Source of the DNA: JBGSYJ01 sp041748075
GTDB lineage: Bacteria > Acidobacteriota > Thermoanaerobaculia > Gp7-AA8
Direction of reading: 5' to 3'
Assembly (NCBI GenBank): GCA_041748075.1
Contig: JBGTDX010000169.1
Coordinates: 1-38,902, forward strand
DNA length: 38,902 nucleotides
The first letter of the stretch is position 1. The number at the start of each line of letters is the position of its first letter. A model generated the notes under the pieces. That model worked only from the letters and a program-made list of their open reading frames with translations, was not told the DNA's origin and ran no database searches. The position numbers and the translations under genes are program-made. This document shows, one piece after another, positions 1 to 8,034 of the stretch.

Positions 1-92
1 AGCGAGGCCACGTCATCCTGAGCGAAGCGAAGGATCTCTGCTTGCGATGCTCGATCCTCTTCAGGAGATCCTTCGCTTCGCTCAGGATGACG
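1..92. repeat. Interspersed palindromic repeat, left copy
   Basis: Two perfectly complementary 28-base arms (11-38 and 65-92), built on the core CATCCTGAGCGAAGCGAAGG, are separated by 26 bases. Positions 1-91 are the exact reverse complement of 38651-38741. Related copies lie at about 5005-5098 (half palindrome with a longer flank) and 33772-33859. As RNA or single-stranded DNA it would form a long hairpin. No transposase is nearby, so it looks like a non-autonomous, MITE- or REP-like intergenic element. This is a class inference; the family was not identified. Confidence 0.9.
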
Positions 93-191
93 TGTTTCTA
101 CATCCCTCCCGGTTCGGAGAGGTTCATTAGAAACAATCGAAGGATGGCACGCTCGAGCGATGACCCCGGAGGTTTGCTATCGTTCCGTCCG

Positions 192-1022
192 ATGGTGACC
201 CTCCTGTGTACGGTACGCGGCTGCGCGCTGCCGCTCTCCCGGCACGATCGAGCCGTCGTCTGCGCCAGCGGGCACTCATTCGATGTGGCACGAAGCGGCT
301 ACGTCAACCTGCTTCAGCCGCAGGACAAGCGCTCGCGCATCCCGGGCGATTCGAAGGCGTCAGTCCTGGCCAGGCGTCGGCTCTCGGATCGGGGATTCGG
401 AACGGACTTGTCGGACTGTCTTGCCGCGATCCTGACGCGAGGAATGGACGGGGGGCCACTCGCAATTCTCGATACCGGTTGTGGTGAGGGCAGCCATCTC
501 GCAGCGCTGGCGAAGCAGCTCCATGCCGAGGCTTCCGGGACGGACATTTCAACCGCGGCAATCGATCTCGCTGCGCGTCGCTATCCGGCGATCACCTGGG
601 TCGTGGCAAATGCGGACCGGTTCCTGCCATATGCCGACTCTTCATTCGATGTCATTCTCTCGATCACCTCGCGACGCAACGGCCCTGAGTTCAGCCGGAC
701 GCTGACGGCACACGGCAAGCTCATCGTCGTGGTCCCCGCGCCCGACGACCTGATCGAGCTTCGCCGCGCGATCCTGAAGGAAGGGGTCGAGCGCTCCCGA
801 GTCGACAACGTCGTTGATGAATTGGCCAGCGAGTTCGTCCTCGAGACCCGGACCGAGTCGCGCGAAGTGCGGAACATCTCGAGAGTCGAGATCGACGCGA
901 TTCTTCTCACGACGTATCGCGGCGCACGGAAGCGCGAAATGGAAGCCGTTTCTTCACTCGGAGAGATGATGTGCACCATTGCCTTCGACGTGATGACGTT
1001 CAGAAGGCGAAGTCAGAGCTGA
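192..1022 (+). CDS. rlmA: RlmA-type 23S rRNA (guanine-N1) methyltransferase
   Basis: A SAM-dependent methyltransferase expected to methylate N1 of a guanine in hairpin 35 of 23S rRNA (G745 in the E. coli enzyme, G748 in the TlrB branch). From 192 it has 276 residues, close to the 269 of E. coli RlmA. The N-terminal zinc-finger ligands are visible as two Cys near residues 6 and 11, then Cys and His in the VVCASGHSFDVA segment. These are followed by the family signature GYVNLLQPQDKRSRIPGDS and SAM motif I LDTGCGEG. The frame is open from 42, but that stretch is repeat and non-conserved sequence, so 192 is preferred because it places the zinc finger at the N-terminus. No strong ribosome-binding site supports it; GGAGG at 168-172 is rather far. 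The exact target guanine cannot be told from sequence. Confidence 0.85.
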   Translation: MVTLLCTVRGCALPLSRHDRAVVCASGHSFDVARSGYVNLLQPQDKRSRIPGDSKASVLARRRLSDRGFGTDLSDCLAAILTRGMDGGPLAILDTGCGEGSHLAALAKQLHAEASGTDISTAAIDLAARRYPAITWVVANADRFLPYADSSFDVILSITSRRNGPEFSRTLTAHGKLIVVVPAPDDLIELRRAILKEGVERSRVDNVVDELASEFVLETRTESREVRNISRVEIDAILLTTYRGARKREMEAVSSLGEMMCTIAFDVMTFRRRSQS

Positions 1023-1111
1023 GAAAGCAGAATACCGGGGCGGTCCGCCTTTCTGAATTCTGCATTCTCGATTCTCAATTCTTCAGAAATAGGCTACCTT
1101 TCAGACCACCG

Positions 1112-2548
1112 ATGACCAGAACGCAGGCGATCTTCTCGACCTTGCTCGCGTACAACGTGCTGCTCGTCGCGATCGGTCTATGGGCGCGACAGCGGACGCA
1201 CGACCAGGAGGACTTCTTTCTCGGCGGAAGGAAGATGGGAGGATGGGTGGCTGCGCTCAGTGCGTCTGCGAGCTCTTCGTCCGCGTGGACGCTTCTCGGT
1301 GTCAGCGGCGCGGCATACGCATGGGGGATTTCCGCGATCTGGCTCTTTCCCGCGACGCTGTCCGGGTTTCTCATCAACTGGCTGTGGGTCGCCCCTCGGC
1401 TCATGAAACAGAGCCGGGCAGAGGGAAGCGTCACACTGGCCGAGTTTCTCGCGGGCGACCGTGAGAATCGGTGGTTCCGCATCGCCTTACGTCTGAGCGC
1501 ACTGGTGATTGTTTTCTCCTTTCTGTTTTACATCGCCTCGCAGTTTCAGGCTGCCGGCCATGCGTTCGAGAACGCTTTCGGGACATCACCGGCACTAAGT
1601 ATCGCGATCGGCGTAGCGATCATCGTGCTCTACACGCTGCTTGGAGGCTTCTGGGCCGTGAGTGTGACGGATCTCGTTCAGGGCCTGGTCATGGCGGCCT
1701 GCGCTCTGATGTTACCGATCGTCGCGCTGTTCGCCGTCGGAGGTCCGGGAGGACTGATCGAAGGACTTCGTGCCGTATCCACCACGGCCCAGCTTCAGTG
1801 GACCGGACCGTTCACCGGCGCAATGGCAGTGGCGTTCGTCGTCGGTACCCTGGGGATCGGGATCGGGTATCCGGGGCAACCGCACGTGGTGAACCGCTTC
1901 ATGGCACTTCGCGACCCGATGGCCCTCAGAACCGGGAGAGCCGTAGCCCTGGTCTGGGCTGTCATCATTTACTCAGGAATGCTGCTGACGGGATGGTGTG
2001 CGCGGGTGTTGTTCAGCAGTGAGGCAAAAAGCGAGCAGATACTCTTCGAAGCTGCCAACCAGCTGCTTCCTCCGGTCCTTGCAGGAATCGTGATCGCAGC
2101 GGTTCTGTCGGCCATCATGTCGACCGCGGACAGCCAGCTTCTCGTCGCGACCTCGTCGCTCTCGTACGACCTCCGGCAGGGAGGCTCCCATGTTCCTGAC
2201 GGTTCCGGGCCCGGCCTGTTTCTTTCACGAACGGTCGTCGTCGCAATCAGCGTCGGGGCGATGCTTCTCGGCATCTTCGCTCCCGCCGAGATTTTCTCGC
2301 GGGTTCTTTTTGCATGGAGTGCGCTTGGTGCCGCATTTGGGCCACTGCTGCTGATAAGGCTCGCTGGCTACCAGGTTCGAACTCCTGCGGTTGTGGCGGC
2401 AATGGCCACCGGCTTCGGTTGTACTCTGATCGCGAACTGGTTCTTTTCCGGAGCTCCGGGCGGATGGGTGGAACGACTCGTTCCGTTCGCGCTGGGTTTG
2501 GCCGTCGGCTGGTTGGGGCGGGTCAGGGCTCCGGTATCGAGCCGTTGA
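1112..2548 (+). CDS. Sodium:solute symporter (SSS family, PutP-like)
   Basis: An inner-membrane Na+-coupled transporter of 478 residues with about 13 hydrophobic segments. The nearest familiar relative is the proline permease PutP (502 residues). The order is shared: FFLGGRKMGGWVAALSASAS, then GYPGQPHVVNRFMA, then SAIMSTADSQLLVATSS, which keeps the Ser-Thr pair of the PutP sodium site. The conserved PutP segment AGASDMSGW reads SASASSSSAW here, so the position of the essential PutP Asp55 is Ser. Proline specificity is therefore not assured and another organic solute is possible. The frame is open from 971, but that extension is polar and unlike the family. ATG 1112 gives the expected N-terminus just before the first membrane segment. 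The gene lies 89 bases after rlmA. Confidence 0.85.
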   Translation: MTRTQAIFSTLLAYNVLLVAIGLWARQRTHDQEDFFLGGRKMGGWVAALSASASSSSAWTLLGVSGAAYAWGISAIWLFPATLSGFLINWLWVAPRLMKQSRAEGSVTLAEFLAGDRENRWFRIALRLSALVIVFSFLFYIASQFQAAGHAFENAFGTSPALSIAIGVAIIVLYTLLGGFWAVSVTDLVQGLVMAACALMLPIVALFAVGGPGGLIEGLRAVSTTAQLQWTGPFTGAMAVAFVVGTLGIGIGYPGQPHVVNRFMALRDPMALRTGRAVALVWAVIIYSGMLLTGWCARVLFSSEAKSEQILFEAANQLLPPVLAGIVIAAVLSAIMSTADSQLLVATSSLSYDLRQGGSHVPDGSGPGLFLSRTVVVAISVGAMLLGIFAPAEIFSRVLFAWSALGAAFGPLLLIRLAGYQVRTPAVVAAMATGFGCTLIANWFFSGAPGGWVERLVPFALGLAVGWLGRVRAPVSSR

Positions 2549-2659
2549 TGAAGGACGATCCGATCATCGGGCTCTGGAGCGGCTGCCGTGCACAAAAGTC
2601 CGGCACCGAGCGGACTATGGCAGCACGTTTGCTGACGATTCAATCTCAGAGGATCTTCG

Positions 2660-4978
2660 GTGCCACTTCGGAAATTGCTTTTCATTGGCGTTCTTCTGCT
2701 GGCCGTCATTGTCATCGCCGTCACAGGCTGGTACGCGTGGCGGGTTCATTCCGAGCTCGGCAGCCGTCCCTGGCGGCATGCGAACCAGATCCTCACGCAT
2801 GACGGCGAGGTTCTGCTGGAGATTCATGGCGACGTCTGGAGGCCTGCGGACGCATTCAGGCTCGAGGATCTTCCGGAGCAGATTCCACTGGTCTTTCTTG
2901 CGGCGGAAGACATACGGTTCCGGCGTCATTTCGGAGTCGATCCGATCGGTGTCGGCCGGGCCGCACTGACGAACGTCCGGGAAGGTGGAGTCACTCAGGG
3001 CGGCAGCACGATCACCCAGCAGCTCGCCAAGTCGAAGTTCTTCTCACAGGAGCGGACGTTCCGCCGCAAGGCCATGGAGGCTCTCGTTGCCGTTCTGATC
3101 GAAATTCGCTTATCCAAAGACGACATCCTCGAGGCGTACCTCAATGACGTCTACCTCGGGCATCACGATGGTCGCCCCGTACTCGGCATCGACGAAGCGG
3201 CGCGACTCTACTTCAACCGTCGCCCGGAGAAGCTCTCGCTGGCCGAAGCGGCCATGCTGGCCGGGATGATCCGCGCGCCGAACCGTGACACGGCCGAGAA
3301 GCGTCCCGAGGTTGCGAAACGGCGCCGCAACGCAATTCTTCAGGTCATGCTCGACGAGAAGTGGATCACCGAGGAGGAGTTCGAAGAGGCGAGCGAGGCG
3401 CGCGTTGCATTCAGGACGGGGTCTCTGAGCTCCGCGCCCCATCCTTTCCCGCTCGCAGCGTTGCGGTCGGAGCTGGTCGACCGTATCGGTGAGCGGCGAG
3501 TCAGGAGCGGCGGACTGGTCATTCACACAACGCTCGACCTGGAGATGCAGAAAGCGGCCGAACGTGCAGTGAGCAGTGGTGTCGACCGGTTGCGACGGAG
3601 TCATTCGTGGCTTCGGCGGTCCGACGAGCCACTTCAGGCGGCGATTCTCAGTCTGAATGCTCGTGATGGAGGGATTCGGGCTCTGGTCGGTGGGTCGAAC
3701 TGGAAGACTTCGCAGTTCGACCGCACGCGCTCGATGAAGCGCCAGGCCGGCTCCTCGCTCAAGCCCTTCACCTATGCCACGGCGATCGCTTCGAGAAAGA
3801 TCACACCGGCCACAGTTCTAGAGGACCGTCCGGTCGAGATCCAGCTTGCCAGAAACGACATATGGTCGCCTCACAATTACGATGAACGCTTCCGTGGGGA
3901 AGTCACCGTGCGCGAAGCATTCGAGAAGTCGCTCAACGTTCCGGCCGTCCGGCTTGCCGATCAGGTTGGCATCCGCCGCGTGAAAAGCGTGCTGGACGAC
4001 GCAGGGTTTTCCGGCGAGATGTCCTCGACGCCTGCCATCGCTCTCGGTGTCGACGAAGTCACGATGATGGATCTGGCCGGCGCATACACCACCTTTCCCA
4101 ACCTCGGACGGCGTATGCGTCCCCACCTGGTGTCCCGCGTCGAATCGCGTCGCGGTTGGACCGTTTACAAAGCGAAAACGCGGGGACGAAAGGTCCTCGA
4201 TCCGGCCGTCGCTTATGTGATGCACTCGCTCATGCGCGGGGTCGTGCAGCGCGGCACCGCGTTATCGCTCGGGCGGGAAGGGCTTCGTCATGTTGCGGGT
4301 AAAACCGGCACGACGAACGACTATCGGGATGCGTGGTTTGTCGGTTACACGCCCGATCTGGTCACCGCAACATGGGTCGGCTTCGACGGTGGCCGCCCGC
4401 TGCGTATCTCCTCCGGCGAGGCAGCCCTACCGGTCTGGTCCACCTATATGTCCCGCGTGAAGCATGAAAAGGGAGCGATCGAGCCGCCCGATGGAGTCGT
4501 CCTCGTGGATATCGAACGATCGTCGGGATTGCTCTGGCGTGAAGGTTGCGGCAGCTCGATCGAAGAAACATTCCTGAAAGGAACCGAACCGGATGATGCT
4601 TGCGTTCCGCGCCGGCGTCCGGAGCGGGGGATCGAAGAATACGAAGAACCGACGATCATCACCATCGGCCAGTTGCAGCAGTGGATCGCTGCCGCGCCGG
4701 GGGTGATCAGCGACGTCGAGATCGTGGAGGAAAGCGTGGAGGATGCTCCTCCGGGGAGCCGGCCCGGAGACATCCGCATCGAATACGAGACTCAGGGAGA
4801 GGTGAACGATATGAGCAACGAGGTACCGGAACGCGAGATCGAAGAGGAGGGGACTCCGGAGCCGGAGATCGAGTTGCCCCCGGCAGAGCCTGGACGCCCG
4901 CGGGTAATCCCACCCCCGGCAGAACGGAGAGGGCCGCCGGACGTCCCACCGGGACTGGAGCGCGAGCGCCCGAATTAG
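2660..4978 (+). CDS. Class A penicillin-binding protein (PBP1 type)
   Basis: A bifunctional peptidoglycan polymerase and cross-linker anchored in the inner membrane and acting in the periplasm; 772 residues. It has an N-terminal membrane anchor (about 5-27), then a GT51 glycosyltransferase domain with AAEDIRFRRHFGVD (catalytic Glu83) and GGSTITQQLAKS. The transpeptidase domain has S365-S-L-K368 (nucleophile Ser365), S424-L-N426 and K548-T-G-T551. The last 80 or so residues are a Pro/Glu-rich tail without a recognisable domain. The start is GTG 2660, preceded by AGAGGA seven bases upstream. All catalytic motifs are intact. It is convergent with the deaminase-like gene, with a palindrome-type repeat between them. 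Whether it is the 1A, 1B or 1C type cannot be decided; the lack of a clear insert domain suggests a simple 1A/1C-like layout. Confidence 0.93.
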   Translation: MPLRKLLFIGVLLLAVIVIAVTGWYAWRVHSELGSRPWRHANQILTHDGEVLLEIHGDVWRPADAFRLEDLPEQIPLVFLAAEDIRFRRHFGVDPIGVGRAALTNVREGGVTQGGSTITQQLAKSKFFSQERTFRRKAMEALVAVLIEIRLSKDDILEAYLNDVYLGHHDGRPVLGIDEAARLYFNRRPEKLSLAEAAMLAGMIRAPNRDTAEKRPEVAKRRRNAILQVMLDEKWITEEEFEEASEARVAFRTGSLSSAPHPFPLAALRSELVDRIGERRVRSGGLVIHTTLDLEMQKAAERAVSSGVDRLRRSHSWLRRSDEPLQAAILSLNARDGGIRALVGGSNWKTSQFDRTRSMKRQAGSSLKPFTYATAIASRKITPATVLEDRPVEIQLARNDIWSPHNYDERFRGEVTVREAFEKSLNVPAVRLADQVGIRRVKSVLDDAGFSGEMSSTPAIALGVDEVTMMDLAGAYTTFPNLGRRMRPHLVSRVESRRGWTVYKAKTRGRKVLDPAVAYVMHSLMRGVVQRGTALSLGREGLRHVAGKTGTTNDYRDAWFVGYTPDLVTATWVGFDGGRPLRISSGEAALPVWSTYMSRVKHEKGAIEPPDGVVLVDIERSSGLLWREGCGSSIEETFLKGTEPDDACVPRRRPERGIEEYEEPTIITIGQLQQWIAAAPGVISDVEIVEESVEDAPPGSRPGDIRIEYETQGEVNDMSNEVPEREIEEEGTPEPEIELPPAEPGRPRVIPPPAERRGPPDVPPGLERERPN

Positions 4979-5004
4979 ACGGGAGATTTGTCATCCCGAG
5001 CTAC

Positions 5005-5098
5005 CTAACGGCGGTGGGCGACGGTGAAGGGGTGATGAACCACCGTGTCATGCTGAGCGAGGCCACGTCATCCTGAGCGAAGCGAAGGATCTCTGCTG
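5005..5098 (+). repeat. Interspersed repeat, one-armed copy with long flank
   Basis: Positions 5005-5098 match, with few differences, the reverse complement of about 38697-38790: the stretch from CCTAACGGCG through GGTGAAGGGGTGATGAACC and CATGCTGAGCGAGGCCACGT to the CATCCTGAGCGAAGCGAAGG core. Only one palindrome arm is present; after GGATCTCTGCT the sequence diverges to GAAGAGGTGATGAACC. The rest of the 195-base gap between the two convergent genes shows nothing recognisable. Confidence 0.85.
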
Positions 5099-5173
5099 AA
5101 GAGGTGATGAACCGAGAACATGGCCGCGGCGCGGCGGTAGGATCTGTAGCCCACAGTTCGTCCATGTCCCTCG

Positions 5174-6820
5174 TCACGACTTTGCAGCCAGCTCTTTGCG
5201 CATCTGCCAGAGTAGGTGACTCAGGTGAGCGCGTTGTGCGTTGCCGGTCGAAACGATGAGCAACTTCGTGATCTTGAGCTCATGCGGATCGGTGTAGAGC
5301 AGAATCAGCATTTCACGGACGAAGCTCGTTCCGAGTGTGATGTCGTTGTCGGTGCCGACGCCCAGTCGCAATCCCTTTCGCTCCCACCAGGAGAAGGGAT
5401 GATCCTTGTAGTCGGACAGCGTGCCTGTCAGCTTCTGATTTGAAGAGGGAAGGGAAACGAGCGTCAACCGCTTGTCGATCATCCGATTCAGGACGTCGTG
5501 CTGGTACTGCTCGACTTCCGTCGCATGATGAAACTTCGTCTTCGTGGCGAGGGTCGCTTCAGCGGCGGTGAGTTTCGATCCTGAGAGCAGCTTGTCGAGA
5601 ATCTCCTCGCGACCGGTCCAGTCCATCTCCAGGATCTCCGCGTGTTCTCGGGAGGCGCGATCCACTCCCTCGCCGCGTTCGTTCGCTACGAGAATCCTCT
5701 GGAGCATGCTGTGATAGTAAAAGTTCGGGTTGATGCCGAGACTCAGGCCGTGCTCGATCGCTTCGACCTGCCAGATGTTCATGGCGTTGTCGACGGCCTG
5801 AATTCCCTGTCGCAGCGTGTTCCACGTCTCGCCGTGATGGCTGCGCGTTCTGATGCCGTATGCCTGGAGTTTGCGCATCCCGACGCGCATCTCCTGAAAG
5901 TGCGCCTTCCGGTAGAAGCCTCGCTCGTCACCGACGGTATCGACCTCCGTGAGGACGCTGCGCAGTTCCGGAAACCGCTTGAGCAACTCGATGATCTGGC
6001 GGATCTGGTCGTCAAAGTGTGCACGCTTCGACGGATAGCGGGATGCGTCGAAGAATCCCGGCTCCTTGCGAAAGCTCGGCGAGAGAATGAACGAGAAGTT
6101 CGGCAGCTCCGCCTGAAACTGTCTGAACCCGTCGTAGAGCCCGAGGACTACGTCTTCGGCCTGCAACGAATCGATTCCGGGTATCTGCTCGCTGGAGTCG
6201 GTCGTTTCCCGAAAAAGTGTGAACTTCAACCGGATCGAGCCGACGTTCCCTGTTCGATAGAGGCGGCTCGCCATGTGGTACGCCGCGTCGCGATGCGCAT
6301 CACGGGATGTGAGGATGAGCTTGGGGAGGTAGAGAATTCTGAGGTAGCGGAGAAAGCGATCGGCTGACTCTTCGTCGCCGAGGCGGATCATCCGGTCCAC
6401 ATCCTCCTCGGTGCGAATCGGCAGAGCGTCCGCAGCATAGACCTCGGCGATTTTCGATTCGTAGATCTGGTGGTTCGGTCCCTCGAGAAGCGCCATGAGT
6501 CGCGGAAAGACGAAATCAGCGCTGAGGGATCCGGTGAGATGTATGTGCTCGTCGCGAAACGGAAGAGGGAATGCCAGGAAGAACGCCGCAAGTGCTTCGG
6601 AGACAGGATGTTCCAGAAGTGTCTCAATCGGTAGCGTTTCGTGATGAAACTTCCCCAGAAGGGAATGAAAGGACCGGATACTTTGAGCGAGCTCGGGGTC
6701 CTTCTCAAATTGCGGGGACTGCTCAGCCAGATCGAGCGTGTCTTCGAGCGAAAGCCCGTTGGTCTCGCTGATGAGCCTCGTGAAGAAGCGGGTGAGACGG
6801 CCTGTGAGGTCGGAGTTCAC
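5174..6820 (-). CDS. Adenosine/AMP deaminase-like metal-dependent hydrolase
   Basis: A 548-residue member of the amidohydrolase superfamily with the adenosine-deaminase motif order: H92-I-H94 in DEHIHLTGSL, a His in RSHHGET, a His in EAIEHGLSL, and the metal Asp region in LRLGVGTDNDI. The last is preceded by LPSSNQKLTGTL, corresponding to the PxSN segment of deaminases. Ordinary bacterial Add proteins are about 330-350 residues. Here about 90 extra N-terminal residues and long inserts precede and separate the motifs, so the substrate may be adenosine, AMP or another purine. The start is GTG 6820 by reading-frame limit; no strong ribosome-binding site is visible. It is divergent from the his operon and shares the 263-base upstream region. 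The his pathway releases AICAR, a purine intermediate, but a functional link is speculative. Confidence 0.75.
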   Translation of the reverse strand: MNSDLTGRLTRFFTRLISETNGLSLEDTLDLAEQSPQFEKDPELAQSIRSFHSLLGKFHHETLPIETLLEHPVSEALAAFFLAFPLPFRDEHIHLTGSLSADFVFPRLMALLEGPNHQIYESKIAEVYAADALPIRTEEDVDRMIRLGDEESADRFLRYLRILYLPKLILTSRDAHRDAAYHMASRLYRTGNVGSIRLKFTLFRETTDSSEQIPGIDSLQAEDVVLGLYDGFRQFQAELPNFSFILSPSFRKEPGFFDASRYPSKRAHFDDQIRQIIELLKRFPELRSVLTEVDTVGDERGFYRKAHFQEMRVGMRKLQAYGIRTRSHHGETWNTLRQGIQAVDNAMNIWQVEAIEHGLSLGINPNFYYHSMLQRILVANERGEGVDRASREHAEILEMDWTGREEILDKLLSGSKLTAAEATLATKTKFHHATEVEQYQHDVLNRMIDKRLTLVSLPSSNQKLTGTLSDYKDHPFSWWERKGLRLGVGTDNDITLGTSFVREMLILLYTDPHELKITKLLIVSTGNAQRAHLSHLLWQMRKELAAKS

Positions 6821-6861
6821 GTCGAGATGCTATCGCGAATGGCGTACCAGCTTGCATCGAG

Positions 6862-6890
6862 TTGACAGTTGGAATGCGCCCCTGTATCTT
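6862..6890 (+). promoter_or_regulatory. Sigma70-type promoter of the histidine operon
   Basis: A perfect -35 box TTGACA (6862-6867), a 17-base spacer and a -10 box TATCTT (6885-6890, four of six consensus bases). The predicted start is near 6896-6898, only a few bases before the leader-peptide ATG at 6901. It is read directly from sequence and not experimentally supported. Confidence 0.75.
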
Positions 6891-6900
6891 CCGCGTTCGA

Positions 6901-6957
6901 ATGTACGCAATGTCACTCGCCCTCAACCACGTCCATCACGTCCATCATCGGACCTGA
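6901..6957 (+). CDS. hisL: Histidine operon leader peptide
   Basis: An 18-codon frame encodes MYAMSLALNHVHHVHHRT and ends in TGA 6955-6957. Codons 6928-6948 read His-Val-His-His-Val-His-His, five His in seven codons, built from two copies of the nine bases CACGTCCAT. It lies just before mutually exclusive hairpins and a terminator in front of hisZ, as expected for a ribosome-stalling leader. Initiation is uncertain. ATG 6901 would be almost leaderless given the predicted transcript start, ATG 6910 is in frame, and ATG 6874 is in frame but upstream of the predicted start. No Shine-Dalgarno sequence is visible. The peptide itself probably has no function beyond measuring charged His-tRNA. Confidence 0.82.
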   Translation: MYAMSLALNHVHHVHHRT

Positions 6958-7061
6958 GGGGCGATCTTTGTGAACGCAGCGCCCCGAAGATAGAAGGGGC
7001 GCAGCCGATCGATACAGCATCCAGATCCTGAAGCCTCTTCTCTCTCCGGGAAGGGGTTTTT
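6958..7061 (+). promoter_or_regulatory. his operon attenuator (alternative hairpins)
   Basis: Five segments can pair with their neighbours: s1 GGGGCG 6958-6963, s2 GCGCCCC 6979-6985, s3 GAAGGGGCGC 6993-7002, s4 CCTCTTC 7034-7040, s5 GAAGGGG 7050-7056. s1:s2 gives 6 pairs, s2:s3 gives 7, s3:s4 about 8-9 with one G-U, and s4:s5 is the terminator stem. A ribosome halted on the His codons leaves s1 free, so s1:s2 and s3:s4 form and the terminator is blocked. A ribosome that reaches the stop codon covers s1, so s2:s3 and s4:s5 form and transcription ends. The pairings are read from sequence; the mechanism follows established amino-acid operon attenuation. Confidence 0.8.
7034..7061 (+). terminator. 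Intrinsic terminator of the his attenuator
   Basis: Stem CCTCTTC (7034-7040) with GAAGGGG (7050-7056), one G-U pair, a nine-base loop and then TTTTT at 7057-7061. It sits 23 bases before the hisZ ATG. The 3' arm is identical to the 7-mer at 6993-6999, which allows the competing antiterminator. Confidence 0.8.
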
Positions 7062-7083
7062 CATTTCAGGACTGGAGATGCTG

Positions 7084-8034
7084 ATGCAACAGACGAGCAG
7101 GGAAGTGTCGTATCCGAGCGGCGTACGCGCGCTGCTGATGCCGGAGGCCTCCCGCCGCCGGGCTATCGAATCCTCGATTCTCTCGAGACTGGAGGAGCGC
7201 GGTTCCCAGGAAATCATCCTGCCGATCGTCGACTACGTCGACGTCTACGCAACATCCGGCAGCCGTTCGCAGCGCGGGACCTACCGATTCACCGATCGCG
7301 CCGGCGACCTTCTGGCCATCCGTTCGGACTTCACTCCCATGGTGGCCCGGGCCCTCGCGCCCGCACTCGATCAGTTCAGTCTTCCGCTCGAGGTTCACTA
7401 TCGCGGAGACGTCGTCAGGACCGAACCGGCGCGGCTGGGACGGAGCCGCGAATCGTTTCAGATCGGAGCCGAGCGCATCGGCGATTCGTCGATCCGTGCG
7501 GACCTCGAGACGATTCTCCTCGCCTGCGCGTGTCTCTCCGATTCGCTGGATCATGCCAGGCTCTCTATCACGCAGTCGGACGCTTCGCTGCTGCCGCTGT
7601 TGCTCGAAGCGTGTGACCTCACGGCGGAGCAGCGAGCGGAAGTTCGCTATGCCTGCGCGGGGAGACGGCGGATCGAGCTCAAAGGGGTACGCGATGGCGA
7701 TACCGGCGCCTGGTCTCTGATCCAGGATCTCGCTGCCGGGCGGCTGTCACTCGATGAGCTGCAGCGGTCTCCGCTGACACACAAGGTCGCGACGAGAATG
7801 ACGGCCATCATCGAGGGCCTCTCGACGAACGCTGGCGTGGAGGTCATTTTGGCACTCGACGAGCCGGCTGGCGCGGACTACTACACCGACGTCTTCTTTC
7901 GTATCTTCATGCCCGGGTCGCATGACGTACTCGCCAGCGGCGGACGATACGACGGCCTATACGGCCTCTTCGGCACCGATGCGCCTGCCATCGGTTTCAC
8001 GATCAACATCGATGCGATCGAGGAGGCGCGATGA
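7084..8034 (+). CDS. hisZ: ATP phosphoribosyltransferase regulatory subunit HisZ
   Basis: A HisRS-like paralogue without tRNA-charging function that activates short-form HisG and mediates histidine feedback; cytosolic hetero-octamer in known systems. Class II synthetase core motifs are visible: TYRFTDRAGDLLAIRSDFTP (motif 2 region), LEVHYRGDVVRTEPARLGRSRESFQIGAE, and a C-terminal ASGGRYDGLYGLFG. The protein is about 316 residues, shorter than HisRS because it lacks the anticodon domain. GGAG at 7074-7077 abuts ATG 7078 but is six bases from ATG 7084, so 7084 is the likelier start. It is the first structural gene of the operon. The next gene is short-form HisG, which requires HisZ, so the assignment is mutually supported. 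Its stop overlaps the hisG ATG. Confidence 0.93.
   Translation: MQQTSREVSYPSGVRALLMPEASRRRAIESSILSRLEERGSQEIILPIVDYVDVYATSGSRSQRGTYRFTDRAGDLLAIRSDFTPMVARALAPALDQFSLPLEVHYRGDVVRTEPARLGRSRESFQIGAERIGDSSIRADLETILLACACLSDSLDHARLSITQSDASLLPLLLEACDLTAEQRAEVRYACAGRRRIELKGVRDGDTGAWSLIQDLAAGRLSLDELQRSPLTHKVATRMTAIIEGLSTNAGVEVILALDEPAGADYYTDVFFRIFMPGSHDVLASGGRYDGLYGLFGTDAPAIGFTINIDAIEEAR

Noticed and set aside
42..191. N-terminal extension of the RlmA frame
   Set aside because: It translates the interspersed repeat and non-conserved sequence; the zinc finger expected at the N-terminus begins after ATG 192.
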